From Muricauda sp. SCSIO 65647 (lineage in GTDB: Bacteria > Bacteroidota > Bacteroidia > Flavobacteriales > Flavobacteriaceae), in NCBI RefSeq assembly GCF_021534965.1, contig NZ_CP091037.1:124001-188000 (forward strand): DNA of 64,000 nt, written 5' to 3'. This document shows, one piece after another, positions 28,901 to 37,521 of the stretch. The position numbers and the translations under genes were made by a program. The notes under the pieces are model-generated. The model saw only the letters and a program-made list of their open reading frames with translations, did no database searches and was not told where the DNA came from. The number at the start of each line of letters is the position of its first letter. The stretch's first letter is position 1.

Positions 28901-29232
28901 ATCGCATCAAGGCATCAAAAGACATTGTTAAGCAAATTGATTCGGTTGTGGCAGTGTTTATGGGCAAGGAAGACAAGCGGCAGGGCATTACCAGAAACCC
29001 GGAAACAACCGTTATGCAACGTCTGAACACGGCCAGTTACTATGTGGGCAGTCGAAAAAACGGAATCACCGAAACCGAAAAAAGACTCATTCGCTTTGCT
29101 GAAACAGACTTGAAGAATGCACTGCAAAAGACCAATATGTTTTTCGCTGATAAATGGAAGGCTTATCGTGAATCCATTGAAGCATTGAAACTATCCCCGT
29201 TTAAAGACAAGAAAACATTCAACCTAGATTGA
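25999..29232 (+). CDS. Secreted Asp-box (sortilin/VPS10-like) beta-propeller protein
   Basis: A 1077-residue exported protein (signal ending SLFAQQ). About ten Asp-box repeats of the form S/T-x-D-G-G-x-x-W are visible (KSLDGGKTWKS, KTTDGGETWQK, MTHDGGKNWKK, ITKDGGQTWRF), spanning residues ~60-710 and giving a large BNR/VPS10-like propeller. Residues ~790-830 are a Lys/Glu-rich linker. A beta-sandwich and an alpha-helical C-terminal region (~940-1077) follow. Such proteins are annotated as glycosyl hydrolases, but no catalytic residues are obvious. ATG at 25999 was preferred to an in-frame TTG. The stop overlaps the next start (TGATG). Confidence 0.87.
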   Translation: MKKILSLVVLLATTSLFAQQFSMDLVQDMKPRNIGPAGMSGRVTAIDVVLSNPDVMYVGTASGGLWKSTSGGIKWEPIFDKEVTGSIGAVTIQQSNPSVIWVGTGEGNPRNSLNGGYGIYKSLDGGKTWKSMGLERTRHIHRVIIDPMNPDVVYAGAIGSPWGEHPERGVFKTTDGGETWQKVLFVNNKTGVADLVMDPTNPNKLFAALWEHKRDPWFFKSGGEGSGLYMTHDGGKNWKKLTEDDGLPKGELGRIGIAIAANKPNIVYALIEAKKNALYKSEDGGFKWKKVNDKNDIGNRPFYYSEIYVDPENENRVFSIFTYVNVSEDGGKNFKQLMPAYNVDNGVHPDHHAWWIHPDNGQFMIDGNDGGMNITKDGGQTWRFIGNLPVAQFYHISTDNEFPYNVYGGMQDNGSWRGPAYVWRAQGIRNSYWQEIAFGDGFDVVPDKDNSQFGYAMSQQGFVRRYDWKTGNNYTVRPTPPDADTKLRFNWNAGIGQDPFDNSTVYFGSQFVHKSTNKGQTWEVISPDLTTNDPEKQKQSESGGLTMDATGAENHCTILVIEPSPVEKDMLWVGTDDGRVHYTQNGGATWTEVTASIKGLPKGSWIPQIKASQNNKGEALLLANDYRRFNYTPYAYRTKDYGKTWTRIVDENDVQSYTLSIIEDPENPNLVFLGTDDGLYISFDAGNKWQKWTEGYPTVSTKDLVIHPREQDLVIGTFGRAAWVLDDIRPLRELATNMEALLQDVALFDSPDAYLAAYQQGTGSRFGGDALYNGENRKQGAMITYYLKEGKKDLDKAKKDKGEEKKEDTADNGQKSDEKEWSGVQKKDSVQFGIYADDRLIRTLKYKTPEKKGFHRVYWELNEKGPDRPARKIKKNEPEPSGAMVKPGTYKIKVTFGTTSDSTMVTVKTDPRLNVSTANINEVYQTQKQLEKHIQTAADAVKQLIESKDLANKYSKELKELDKEKYKDRIKASKDIVKQIDSVVAVFMGKEDKRQGITRNPETTVMQRLNTASYYVGSRKNGITETEKRLIRFAETDLKNALQKTNMFFADKWKAYRESIEALKLSPFKDKKTFNLD

Positions 29233-29951
29233 TGGCAAAAAGAATTATAGCGATCTGGCTTTTGGCCACAGTTGGCTTATATGCCCAAAATACCGGTGAA
29301 GATGAGTTGGGGGCATGGTATATGTATTTCGGGATGAACAGGATTTCGGAAAGGTTTAGCATTCATACCGAAGCCCAATTTCGATTCTATGAGACTACCG
29401 ATAGCTTCAATCAATTATTGTTGCGAACCGGATTGAATTACCACATCAATCCCAATGCCATAGTGACGGGAGGTTATGCGTTTATTGACACCGACCCCAC
29501 TTTTGAAAGTGATGAAATTCTGATAAATAATATTTCTGAACATCGAATTTTTCAACAGTTCATCATGACCAACAAAGTCTGGGAGCTGTTGTTCGAGCAT
29601 CGCTATCGATTGGAGCAGCGATTTATCACCATTGAAAACGAGAACAGTCCTTTTTTTGAACGAAATACAGAACACCGGGCCAGATATCGATTACAGGTCA
29701 TGCTTCCATTGACAGACACCTTTTTTCTTAATTTTTACGATGAGATCTTCATCAATTTACAAAACAGCATCTTTGATCAAAATCGCCTGTATTTTGCCGG
29801 AGGGGTGCATGTAACGGAAAATGCCAGTCTTCAAGTGGGTTTTCTGAAAAACCATTTCAATAATAGAAATTTTGATCGATTGCAGATAGGGTTCTTCTAT
29901 AATCCCGACTTAAGGGGTATCTTTAAGAAAAAGGCAAAAGACGATGGGTAA
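29232..29951 (+). CDS. DUF2490 family outer-membrane-like protein
   Basis: A 239-residue exported protein (signal ending GLYAQ) whose start ATG overlaps the preceding TGA stop, implying translational coupling. The DUF2490 pattern is clear: GAWYMYFGMNRISERFSIH, then alternating amphipathic strands (LLRTGLNYHINPNAIVTGGY, EHRYRLEQRFI, RLQIGFFYN). This looks like a small beta-barrel. The function is unknown. Coupling to the sortilin-like protein suggests the two act together at the cell surface. Confidence 0.82.
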   Translation: MAKRIIAIWLLATVGLYAQNTGEDELGAWYMYFGMNRISERFSIHTEAQFRFYETTDSFNQLLLRTGLNYHINPNAIVTGGYAFIDTDPTFESDEILINNISEHRIFQQFIMTNKVWELLFEHRYRLEQRFITIENENSPFFERNTEHRARYRLQVMLPLTDTFFLNFYDEIFINLQNSIFDQNRLYFAGGVHVTENASLQVGFLKNHFNNRNFDRLQIGFFYNPDLRGIFKKKAKDDG

Positions 29952-30009
29952 ATGTTCAATGAATGTACCTATCTATAATGCTTTATCTTGAGCTATCAAC
30001 CCAATAAGC

Positions 30010-31230
30010 ATGAATACCTTAAAAGTAGAATTTCATAATATAGAAGGTCAAAAATTGGTGGGACGACTTGAATTGCCCGTTGATCGACATCCGCACAACT
30101 TTGCATTGTTCGCCCATTGCTTTACTTGTAACAAAAATCTGATTGCGGTAAAAAACATCAGCCGTGCCCTGACCTCCAATGGGTTTGGAGTATTGCGCTT
30201 TGATTTCACGGGATTGGGAGAAAGCGAGGGCGATTTTGCCGACACCAATTTCTCTGGAAATGTGGCCGATTTGGTGACCGCTGCCGATTTTTTGAGAGAA
30301 AATTACCAGGCCCCTACCCTCTTGATCGGGCATTCATTGGGCGGAGCCGCCGTCATTTTTGCAGCCACTGAAATCAATTCAGTAAAGGCAATCGCCACGA
30401 TCGGGGCACCCTCAAATCCAAAACACGTCAAACACTTATTGAAAAGCGGCATTGACGAAATCAACGAAACCGGTAAGGCCACCATTAATCTCAGTGGGCG
30501 CGATTTCACCATCAAAAAACAATTTTTAGAGGATCTGGAAACCAAGTCGCTGCCTGAAACCGCAAAGGCCCTTCGAAAACCTTTGTTGATCATGCACTCG
30601 CCACAAGACGATACAGTGGGCATCAAAAACGCCGAGCAAATCTATCATGCCGCCCACCACCCCAAAAGTTTTGTGTCGCTTGATGGCGCCGATCATCTAC
30701 TTTTTGACAAAAAAGATTCCATCTATGTAGGGGAGGTCATTTCTGGTTGGGCGAAGAGGTATCTAAACATACAGGAAAAAGTGGATGCCACCCTAAAAAC
30801 AAAACATCAGGTAGCCGCCAGTCTTGATGCTGATGATGGCTTTACCACACAAATGAAAGTAGGCAACCATTATATGTTGGCCGACGAACCCATTTCGTAT
30901 GGCGGAAATGACTTTGGCCCCTCACCCTACGAACTGGTTTCCGCAGGCTTATCAGCTTGCACGGCAATGACCATACAGCTGTATGCCAAACGCAAAGGCT
31001 GGCCCGTCGAAAATGTCGAGGTGCATAGCTCGTACAGTAAAGACCATGCGCAAGACTGTGAGAATTGTGAGGCCGATAGTGCCAAAATAGATACCTTCGA
31101 ACGTGAGATCAAATTGACAGGTGATTTAGATGATAAGCAAAAACAGCGTATCATGCAGATAGCCGACAAATGCCCCGTGCACAAAACCTTGCACAGCAAG
31201 ACCCAGGTCATCAACACGCTAATCGAATAG
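30010..31230 (+). CDS. Alpha/beta hydrolase-OsmC fusion protein
   Basis: A 406-residue cytoplasmic two-domain protein. Residues 1-255 are an alpha/beta hydrolase with nucleophile Ser109 in GHSLGG, an acidic residue region HSPQDDTVG and a His in DGADHLLF. Residues ~270-406 are an OsmC-type peroxiredoxin-like domain with both redox cysteines, Cys317 in LSACTAMT and Cys388 in DKCPVHKTL. An extra Cys pair, C350 and C353 (CENC), lies between them. OsmC proteins reduce organic hydroperoxides; the hydrolase may release them from esters (inference). It lies 18 bases before the YdeI-like gene. Confidence 0.9.
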   Translation: MNTLKVEFHNIEGQKLVGRLELPVDRHPHNFALFAHCFTCNKNLIAVKNISRALTSNGFGVLRFDFTGLGESEGDFADTNFSGNVADLVTAADFLRENYQAPTLLIGHSLGGAAVIFAATEINSVKAIATIGAPSNPKHVKHLLKSGIDEINETGKATINLSGRDFTIKKQFLEDLETKSLPETAKALRKPLLIMHSPQDDTVGIKNAEQIYHAAHHPKSFVSLDGADHLLFDKKDSIYVGEVISGWAKRYLNIQEKVDATLKTKHQVAASLDADDGFTTQMKVGNHYMLADEPISYGGNDFGPSPYELVSAGLSACTAMTIQLYAKRKGWPVENVEVHSSYSKDHAQDCENCEADSAKIDTFEREIKLTGDLDDKQKQRIMQIADKCPVHKTLHSKTQVINTLIE

Positions 31231-31248
31231 CACGACTGAAATCTGAGT

Positions 31249-31734
31249 ATGGAGAGCCCGGTTTTTGAAGCAACCGTCAGTGGAATGCACAGTCTGATCA
31301 TACCCGAGCAGATTGCGAGGCCATTTATCGATAATGGGCACAAAAGGGTGAAGGTTGTGGCCTCTTTTGAAGGAAAGTCTTTAACGTTTCATGCCGCGCT
31401 GAACAAATACCAAGGCAATCATGTCATCATGTTCAGCAAAAACAATCAAAAGACCCTAGGTATTTTTCTGAACGATTATTTTCAATTGCAGTTTTTTGAA
31501 GATACCTCAAAATATGGTGTTGAAGTGCCCGAAGAATTGGAAGCGGTTCTGATGGACGATCAAGCCGCCTTTCAAATTTTTGAGTCGTTCACCAAAGGCA
31601 AGCAAAGGGGCATTATCTATGCCATTGGCCGTTACAAAAACTCCCAGACCCGCATAGACAAATCATTGGTGCTCTGTGAAAACCTGAAACGGGGCATTCG
31701 CGACAACAAAGAGCTGCTAAGGCATTTTAGTTGA
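31249..31734 (+). CDS. DUF1905/YdeI-like protein
   Basis: A 161-residue protein. The N-terminal half (FEATVSGMHSLIIPEQIARP, RVKVVASFEGKSLTFHAAL) resembles the DUF1905 barrel. The C-terminal half (FESFTKGKQRGIIYAIGRY, then a helical basic segment) matches the YdeI/OmpD-associated domain and parallels the C-terminus of the protein at 18020-18595. The function is unknown. It is probably co-transcribed with the hydrolase-OsmC gene, and its stop codon overlaps the sodC promoter. Confidence 0.75.
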   Translation: MESPVFEATVSGMHSLIIPEQIARPFIDNGHKRVKVVASFEGKSLTFHAALNKYQGNHVIMFSKNNQKTLGIFLNDYFQLQFFEDTSKYGVEVPEELEAVLMDDQAAFQIFESFTKGKQRGIIYAIGRYKNSQTRIDKSLVLCENLKRGIRDNKELLRHFS

Positions 31735-31761
31735 CAGTACCTTTTATAATTGTTAACTTTA
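31731..31761 (+). promoter_or_regulatory. Bacteroidetes-type promoter of sodC
   Basis: TTG at 31731-31733, a 20-base spacer and TAACTTTA at 31754-31761 fit the TTG / TAnnTTTG consensus. The start codon is 26 bases further on. The -33 element overlaps the TGA stop of the upstream gene, so sodC has its own promoter despite tight packing. Confidence 0.55.
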
Positions 31762-31786
31762 TGCAGAACCTAAAAAAACCCTTACT

Positions 31787-32374
31787 ATGAAAAAATTGAT
31801 TGCGCTGCCACTTGGGCTTATGCTACTAATGGCTTTTAGCTGCAAACAGGCAAAAAAAGAAGCCGAAGAAACTTCTGAAGAAATGGAGCAGACCGTTGAA
31901 GAGGTGAAGGAGAAAATCAAAGTGGAAACCATAAAATTTCAGATGGAGCCTAAAAGCGACAGTAATGTCAAAGGCGAGGTTACCTTTACCGAAGAAAATG
32001 GGGCTGTAACAATGATGGCCAGTTTTTCAGGTTTGACCCCTGGTGAGCATGCCATCCACATCCACGAAAAGGCCGATTGTTCTTCTGCGGATGGAAAGTC
32101 TACTGGTGGGCATTGGAACCCTACCTTTCAACCTCACGGAAAATGGGGCGATGAAGGGGGATATCACAAAGGGGATATCGGTAATTTCGAAGCAGATGCC
32201 GATGGCAATGGAACTATCGAGTTTTCAACCGACCAGTGGTGTATCGGTTGCGACGATGAAACAAAAAACATCGTGGGCAAAGCCGTTATCGTACACCAAG
32301 GTGTAGATGATTTCACTTCGCAGCCAAGTGGGGCGGCCGGAGCAAGAATTTCATGTACAGGAATCATCCAGTGA
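31787..32374 (+). CDS. sodC: Copper/zinc superoxide dismutase, lipoprotein
   Basis: A 195-residue lipoprotein (signal ending MAFSC) with a Glu-rich linker (residues ~22-50) and a Cu/Zn SOD domain. Metal ligands are visible: His91 and His93 (HAIHIHEK), His109 (GGHWNP), His127 and Asp130 (GYHKGDIGN), and His170 (VIVHQG). It should dismutate superoxide in the periplasm or at the outer membrane. Oddity: a CxxC (Cys152, Cys155, in WCIGCDD) sits in a loop in addition to the usual disulfide cysteines. It has its own promoter and a strong terminator. Confidence 0.92.
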   Translation: MKKLIALPLGLMLLMAFSCKQAKKEAEETSEEMEQTVEEVKEKIKVETIKFQMEPKSDSNVKGEVTFTEENGAVTMMASFSGLTPGEHAIHIHEKADCSSADGKSTGGHWNPTFQPHGKWGDEGGYHKGDIGNFEADADGNGTIEFSTDQWCIGCDDETKNIVGKAVIVHQGVDDFTSQPSGAAGARISCTGIIQ

Positions 32375-32394
32375 TTTCCATAGCAAATAATCAC

Positions 32395-32418
32395 AAAGCC
32401 GCCAAATGGCGGCTTTTT
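32395..32418 (+). terminator. Rho-independent terminator after sodC
   Basis: A 9-bp stem, AAAGCCGCC paired with GGCGGCTTT, with a 4-base loop and a T-run, lies 20 bases past the sodC stop. Confidence 0.9.
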
Positions 32419-32490
32419 CCCTTATAAAGTATTATTTTCAACATTTAGCATAAGACAACTACGCAATACGCTCAACTAAAACTACGAACT

Positions 32491-34611
32491 ATGAACAAAA
32501 AACTTCTCTTGATCGGTTTGGCCACACTATGTTTGACTTTTTCTTGTGAAAAAAAAGTGTCGACAGCCAGTGTCTCCTCTCCTAGCGGCAACAATGAAAT
32601 CACTTTTCAACTGACCGGTGACGGAACACCCTACTACCTGGTAAAACACGGCAACAATGTCGTCATAGACAGTTCATCCATGGGCTTCGATTTCAAAGAC
32701 CAAGATCCCATAAAAAAGGGACTGAAAATTACGGGAACCGCATCCAATACGGTTGATGAAACTTGGGAAATGCCCTGGGGAGAGCAGCGAAATGTGCGCA
32801 ATCATTACAATGAGCTTATCGTGAATTTGCAAGAAACAGCAGCACCCAACAGGAAGTTCAACATCCATTTCAAGGCCTATGATGATGGGGTGGCCTTTCG
32901 CTATGAGTTCTTGGAACAAGAAGGTAGGGACAGTATTACCATCATGGACGAGCATACCGAATTTCAATTGACAGGAGATCATACCACATGGTGGATACCT
33001 GGTGATTGGGACATTTACGAGCACCTGTACAACACCACCAAAGTATCTGAAATAGATGCACTGTCAAAAACCGGGCACAGCAATTTGGCGGCAACTTACA
33101 TTCCTGAAAATGCCGTGAACACGCCGGTAACGATGCGCTCTGACGATGGACTACACCTGGTTTTTCATGAAGCCGACCTGACCAATTATGCGGGCATGAC
33201 CCTCAAGGTTGACAATGAATCCCTTTTGTTGACCAGTGAATTGGTGGGCTCTGACCGATTGGGGCATAAAGTGTCCACTGCCCTTCCTGCCAAAACTCCT
33301 TGGCGTACCGTGCAGATTGCCGACAGGGCAGGTGACCTGATTGAATCACGTTTGATAGAAAACCTCAACGAACCCAACAAATTGGGCGATGTTTCTTGGT
33401 TTACGCCCATGAAATATGTGGGTATTTGGTGGGAAATGCACCTAGGCGTTTCCACCTGGGATATGGAAGCTACCCAAGACATGAACACCTTCGCTACCTT
33501 GGGCAAAGAGCAGACAAGTGTTGTACACGGGGCCACTACGGAAAACACCAAAAAATATATCGATTTTGCCGCGGCCAATGGTTTTGGTGGTGTATTGGTC
33601 GAAGGATGGAACACCGGCTGGGACCGTTGGATCGGCTTTGAAGACCGTGAAGGGGTCTTTGATTTTGTGACACCCTATGCCGATTATGATTTGGACGAAC
33701 TTTCTGATTACGCCAAATCGAAAGGTGTGGAGATTATTATGCACCACGAGACCAGTGCGGCTCCCCGAACCTATGAGCAACAAATGAAAGCTGCCTACGA
33801 ATTGATGCAAAAACACGGTATGCATTCGGTCAAAACCGGATATGTGGGCAAAATCATTCCGAAAGGAGAATATCATCACGGCCAATGGATGGTGAACCAT
33901 TACCGAAAAGTACTGGAAACGGCCGCCGAATATGAAGTGGCGATCAATGCTCACGAACCCATTAAGGCAACCGGGCTACGGCGCACCTACCCCAACGCCA
34001 TTGCCAGGGAAGGGCTTCGGGGGCAAGAGTTCAATGCCTGGGCCACCGATGGGGGCAATCCGCCAGAACATTTGCCCATTGTGGCCTTTACCAGAATGCT
34101 TTCTGGGCCCATTGACTTTACCCCAGGGGTTTTTGAAATCTCATTGACCACAAAACCCGACAATCAAATCAATACGACACTTGCCCAACAATTGGCACTG
34201 TATGTGGTCATCTACGGGCCTATTCAAATGGCCTGCGACTTACCTGAAAACTATGAGGGACAGCCTGCCTTTCAATTTATCAGGGATGTTGGGGTCGATT
34301 GGGAGCAATCGAAAGTGTTGAACGGCGAAGTCGGTGACTTTGTGACCATAGCCCGTGAAGAACGCGAGACCGGCAATTGGTTCGTCGGGGGTATCACCGA
34401 TGAGAACAGTCGTGAAATTACCGTTGATTTCAGTTTCTTGGAGGATGGCAAAACCTATGAGGCCATCATTTATAAAGATGCCGATGATTCACATTACCGA
34501 AACAATCCCACGGCCATTGTCATCGAACAGCTCGAAATCAAAAAAGGAGATACCCAGGCCATCACCCTACAAGAAGGGGGCGGGTTTGCCATTAGTTTGA
34601 AGGCGAAGTAA
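32491..34611 (+). CDS. GH97 family alpha-glucosidase-like lipoprotein (SusB type)
   Basis: A 706-residue enzyme with a lipoprotein signal (ending LTFSC), an N-terminal beta-super-sandwich (~30-290), a TIM barrel (~290-590) and a C-terminal sandwich. Glu420 in MHHETS, Glu489 in INAHEPIKATG and Glu513 in LRGQEFNAW have exactly the spacing (69 and 24 residues) of the Bacteroides SusB glutamates 439, 508 and 532 as I recall them. This argues for the inverting alpha-glucosidase subgroup rather than the retaining alpha-galactosidase subgroup. It probably releases glucose from alpha-glucans at the cell envelope. No SusC/D pair is adjacent. Confidence 0.9.
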   Translation: MNKKLLLIGLATLCLTFSCEKKVSTASVSSPSGNNEITFQLTGDGTPYYLVKHGNNVVIDSSSMGFDFKDQDPIKKGLKITGTASNTVDETWEMPWGEQRNVRNHYNELIVNLQETAAPNRKFNIHFKAYDDGVAFRYEFLEQEGRDSITIMDEHTEFQLTGDHTTWWIPGDWDIYEHLYNTTKVSEIDALSKTGHSNLAATYIPENAVNTPVTMRSDDGLHLVFHEADLTNYAGMTLKVDNESLLLTSELVGSDRLGHKVSTALPAKTPWRTVQIADRAGDLIESRLIENLNEPNKLGDVSWFTPMKYVGIWWEMHLGVSTWDMEATQDMNTFATLGKEQTSVVHGATTENTKKYIDFAAANGFGGVLVEGWNTGWDRWIGFEDREGVFDFVTPYADYDLDELSDYAKSKGVEIIMHHETSAAPRTYEQQMKAAYELMQKHGMHSVKTGYVGKIIPKGEYHHGQWMVNHYRKVLETAAEYEVAINAHEPIKATGLRRTYPNAIAREGLRGQEFNAWATDGGNPPEHLPIVAFTRMLSGPIDFTPGVFEISLTTKPDNQINTTLAQQLALYVVIYGPIQMACDLPENYEGQPAFQFIRDVGVDWEQSKVLNGEVGDFVTIAREERETGNWFVGGITDENSREITVDFSFLEDGKTYEAIIYKDADDSHYRNNPTAIVIEQLEIKKGDTQAITLQEGGGFAISLKAK

Positions 34612-34650
34612 AGATTCAGGCAGTTTCTCTTCATTACCATACAGGAAAAG

Positions 34651-34833
34651 ATGGCAAATGAAATTAAATTGGGTTTGACTTTATCAATTTTCGGTACTCT
34701 TTATACACTATATAGTCTTAAAGAAATTCGAAATTTAAATATGGAAAGCGAATACGGTAAATCTGTAATTGTAGGTGATTTTATTATGGGCTTAGCATTT
34801 TTAGTATCTGGTATATTGCTGCTTTCGAACTAA
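34651..34833 (+). CDS. Small two-helix membrane protein, AT-rich
   Basis: A 60-residue protein with two hydrophobic stretches (LGLTLSIFGTLYTLYSL and MGLAFLVSGILLLS) joined by a charged loop. AGGAAAAG sits 7 bases before the ATG, an unusually clear ribosome site here. The gene is about 29% G+C by hand count, well below its neighbours, and the following 130 bases are similarly AT-rich, suggesting transfer or relaxed selection. I do not recognise a family. Confidence 0.6.
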   Translation: MANEIKLGLTLSIFGTLYTLYSLKEIRNLNMESEYGKSVIVGDFIMGLAFLVSGILLLSN

Positions 34834-34965
34834 GCCGCCAACGTATAAATCCTTTGGCCTCATATTTCTTACAATATAGAGTAAAGCATATCTATATTCT
34901 ATAAGTAGAAAATATAAGTCTGCTGCAGTATTTTAATATTACCAGTCAGTAAACTGGCGATTATG

Positions 34966-37521
34966 TCAACTCACCTCTTTCCGCAGTACTTCCAAGGGTG
35001 GGCTCTGCAATACCGAACGGCTGTTGAGCAAGCCTATCAACAAGACCAATACGGTAATACCGGGCAAAACGATGAGCATCGGCTCCCAAGAGGGCGTGAA
35101 TTCGGTATCGAAAACGAATTTGGCCAACAAATAACTTCCCAAAAGAGACAACAAAACACCCATGGCACTGCCCAAAAGTCCTAAATAGAGGTATTCGAAC
35201 GCAGTAATACGCAGTATCTGCTTGCTCTTTGCCCCGAGGGTGCGCAGTAACACGCTTTCTTTAATGCGTTGGTATTTGCTGGTGCGCACCGAACCTATCA
35301 ATACAATGATACCGGTCAATATGCTGAAAAAGGCTATGAAGTTGATGACCCAAGCGATTTTATCGAGAATATCTTCAATGACCGTGAACACCTGCCGCAA
35401 ATCGATGATGGACACCGTGGGCAATTGTCGTACCAATTTTCGCTGTAAAGATGCCGAAATGGTCTCGTCGGGTGTTTTCGTCGTCAGAATATGGAATTGT
35501 GGAGCTTCCTCCAGCACTCCCGAAGGGAACAATATATTGAAATTCAACTGCATACGAAGCCAATCGACCGATCGAATATGCGCCACGACCGTTTCCATCA
35601 ATACCCCTTGAATATTGAACAGCAGCTTATCCCCTACTTTGACCCTGGCATCTTCGGCCACATTATCGGTCAAAGAAACGGGTATCGGTCCATCTTCCCA
35701 AGTGGTTTGGGGCCATGAACCGTCAATGGTCGTCTCAGAGGCAACCAACGAATCGCGGTAGGTAACACGAAACTCGTGGTACAAAATCCATGAATTGAGG
35801 GTCGAGGTGGTGTCGGTAATGATCTCTCGAACGGTCGAATCCTTGATTTGGTGAATGCGCATGGTGATGATGGGTATGCTGTTGATGACATCTAAACCTT
35901 CTTCTGTAATTCCTAAAGAAGCTGTTTCCCGTTCCTCGGTCTGCACATCCAACAAAATAAGGTTCGGGGCCTCCCTCGACCCATCGATCGATGCCCGTGC
36001 CAGTAATATGTCTCTCGTAAAATAAAGCGTGCTGATCAAAAAGGTACCAATACCAATGGCCAATATCAGAACGACGGTCTGGTTGTTCGGCCGAAACAAG
36101 TTCAACAGGCTCTGGCGGGCAGCAAAGCCCCATGAATGGGGAAAGTACCGTTTCACAATTTTCATGAAAAACTTGGCAGTGCCCCCCAAAACGGCAAAAA
36201 CAGCGATTAGGGCCAGTACAAAAAAGAGGGCATACTGAAGGTTGTCCAACAACCAATAAGAAAAAGCGAAGATGAAGAGCATAATGGCGGTAAACACCAC
36301 TGCTCTGGCCGTCTTTGATTTCTGCACGCCATTGTCTTGAATGCGCAGTACCTGTAGTGGAGAAACAAACCACGTGCCCAACAACGGACTCATGGCAAAG
36401 AGTATCGACATCAAAATGCCCAAGGCCAGCCCCACAACTATCGCATCGGGCACCCAACTCACCTCTACCTCAAAGGGCAAAAAGTCTTGCAGCACAAATG
36501 GAAACGATTGCTGTAGCAACAAACCGGCCAACACCCCAAACAGACCACCTACGAGACCCATTCCCGCAATTTGTAACAGATAGATGAAAAATGTCTGTCT
36601 TCTGGTAGCCCCCAAACATTTCAGCACGGCCACGGACTGTAGTTTTTCCTTGATATAGATATGCACAGAGCTGGCAATGCCCACACAGCCCAGCAACAAG
36701 GCAATGAACGCAACCAGGTTAAGAAATTTTCCGAAGTTATCATAACGTCGGCCCAATCGCTGTCCTGAAGACACATGGGTATCGATATCGGCATTTTCAA
36801 CATCGAGCTTAGCGTATACCTCTTCGTCAAGTGCTTCCAGATCTTGGTCGGGTTCGGCCACAAAATAATAGTCATAATCGACCCTGCTACCAATCTGTAC
36901 GAGCCCTGTGGCCTCGATAAAACGATAGGGAACTATCACTGGAGGCGCGATCGAGGCCCCAACGCCGCCCATTCCCGGAGCCGAGACCAAACTGCCCAAA
37001 ACCGGGAATACACTTTCCCCCAATTTGATACTATCGCCAGGCTTGATCCCAAATTGTACCATCAAGGTCGCATCGACCAAGGCCCCACCCTCTTGTTGGT
37101 ATTCTTTGGCTGCTGAAAGGGGCTTCGTTTCAAACTCGCCATAAAAGGGATAATCACCTTCAATACCGCGAACCCCTACCAGTTTCGTGTCACCGTTTCG
37201 CGTAAAAACCGCCATCGAAGGAAAACTGACTTCGTGGCCATCTGCACCACCCAATGAATCTATGACCGCCATGACACGCTCATTGGGCGGCTGGTCGGTG
37301 TCAATCTTATAATCGGCACCCATTAATGCCTTTGATTGAAGCGCTATGTTTTCTTTTAGATTGGCACTGAAAGACTGTATCGAAACCACAGCTGCGATAC
37401 CCAACACAATCGAGGCCATAAATAGGAACAACCGTTTACCACTGGCCTTACTGTCACGCCAAGCCATTTTCAACAGCCAATTGAAACCCGCTGTATTTTT
37501 ATTTTTATCAAATGGGGCCAC
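34966..37521 (-). CDS. ABC transporter permease, YbbP/FtsX family
   Basis: An 851-residue inner-membrane protein with two FtsX domains. It has an N-terminal TM (LFLFMASIVLGIAAVVSI) with a large MacB-like periplasmic loop, three TMs (~260-380), two extra central TMs (~410-455), a second TM and periplasmic loop (~480-700), and three terminal TMs. This is the 10-TM layout of YbbP. The start is GTG, sharing one base with the stop of the ATPase gene. With YbbA it should form a type VII-like ABC complex that moves or releases a lipidic substrate rather than importing a solute. The substrate is unknown. Confidence 0.9.
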   Translation of the reverse strand: MAPFDKNKNTAGFNWLLKMAWRDSKASGKRLFLFMASIVLGIAAVVSIQSFSANLKENIALQSKALMGADYKIDTDQPPNERVMAVIDSLGGADGHEVSFPSMAVFTRNGDTKLVGVRGIEGDYPFYGEFETKPLSAAKEYQQEGGALVDATLMVQFGIKPGDSIKLGESVFPVLGSLVSAPGMGGVGASIAPPVIVPYRFIEATGLVQIGSRVDYDYYFVAEPDQDLEALDEEVYAKLDVENADIDTHVSSGQRLGRRYDNFGKFLNLVAFIALLLGCVGIASSVHIYIKEKLQSVAVLKCLGATRRQTFFIYLLQIAGMGLVGGLFGVLAGLLLQQSFPFVLQDFLPFEVEVSWVPDAIVVGLALGILMSILFAMSPLLGTWFVSPLQVLRIQDNGVQKSKTARAVVFTAIMLFIFAFSYWLLDNLQYALFFVLALIAVFAVLGGTAKFFMKIVKRYFPHSWGFAARQSLLNLFRPNNQTVVLILAIGIGTFLISTLYFTRDILLARASIDGSREAPNLILLDVQTEERETASLGITEEGLDVINSIPIITMRIHQIKDSTVREIITDTTSTLNSWILYHEFRVTYRDSLVASETTIDGSWPQTTWEDGPIPVSLTDNVAEDARVKVGDKLLFNIQGVLMETVVAHIRSVDWLRMQLNFNILFPSGVLEEAPQFHILTTKTPDETISASLQRKLVRQLPTVSIIDLRQVFTVIEDILDKIAWVINFIAFFSILTGIIVLIGSVRTSKYQRIKESVLLRTLGAKSKQILRITAFEYLYLGLLGSAMGVLLSLLGSYLLAKFVFDTEFTPSWEPMLIVLPGITVLVLLIGLLNSRSVLQSPPLEVLRKEVS

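Noticed and set aside
33442-33954. 170-residue minus-strand open frame inside the GH97 gene
   Set aside because: It is antisense to the catalytic region of a complete GH97 enzyme and has no recognisable pattern.
34947-34962. CCAGT/ACTGG hairpin after the permease gene
   Set aside because: The stem is only 5 bp and the following leftward sequence lacks a T-run; too weak to call a terminator.
35735-36457. 240-residue open frame overlapping the YbbP-type permease in another frame of the same strand
   Set aside because: The permease frame has clear TM segments and domain structure; this one is a Cys/His/Arg-rich shadow.
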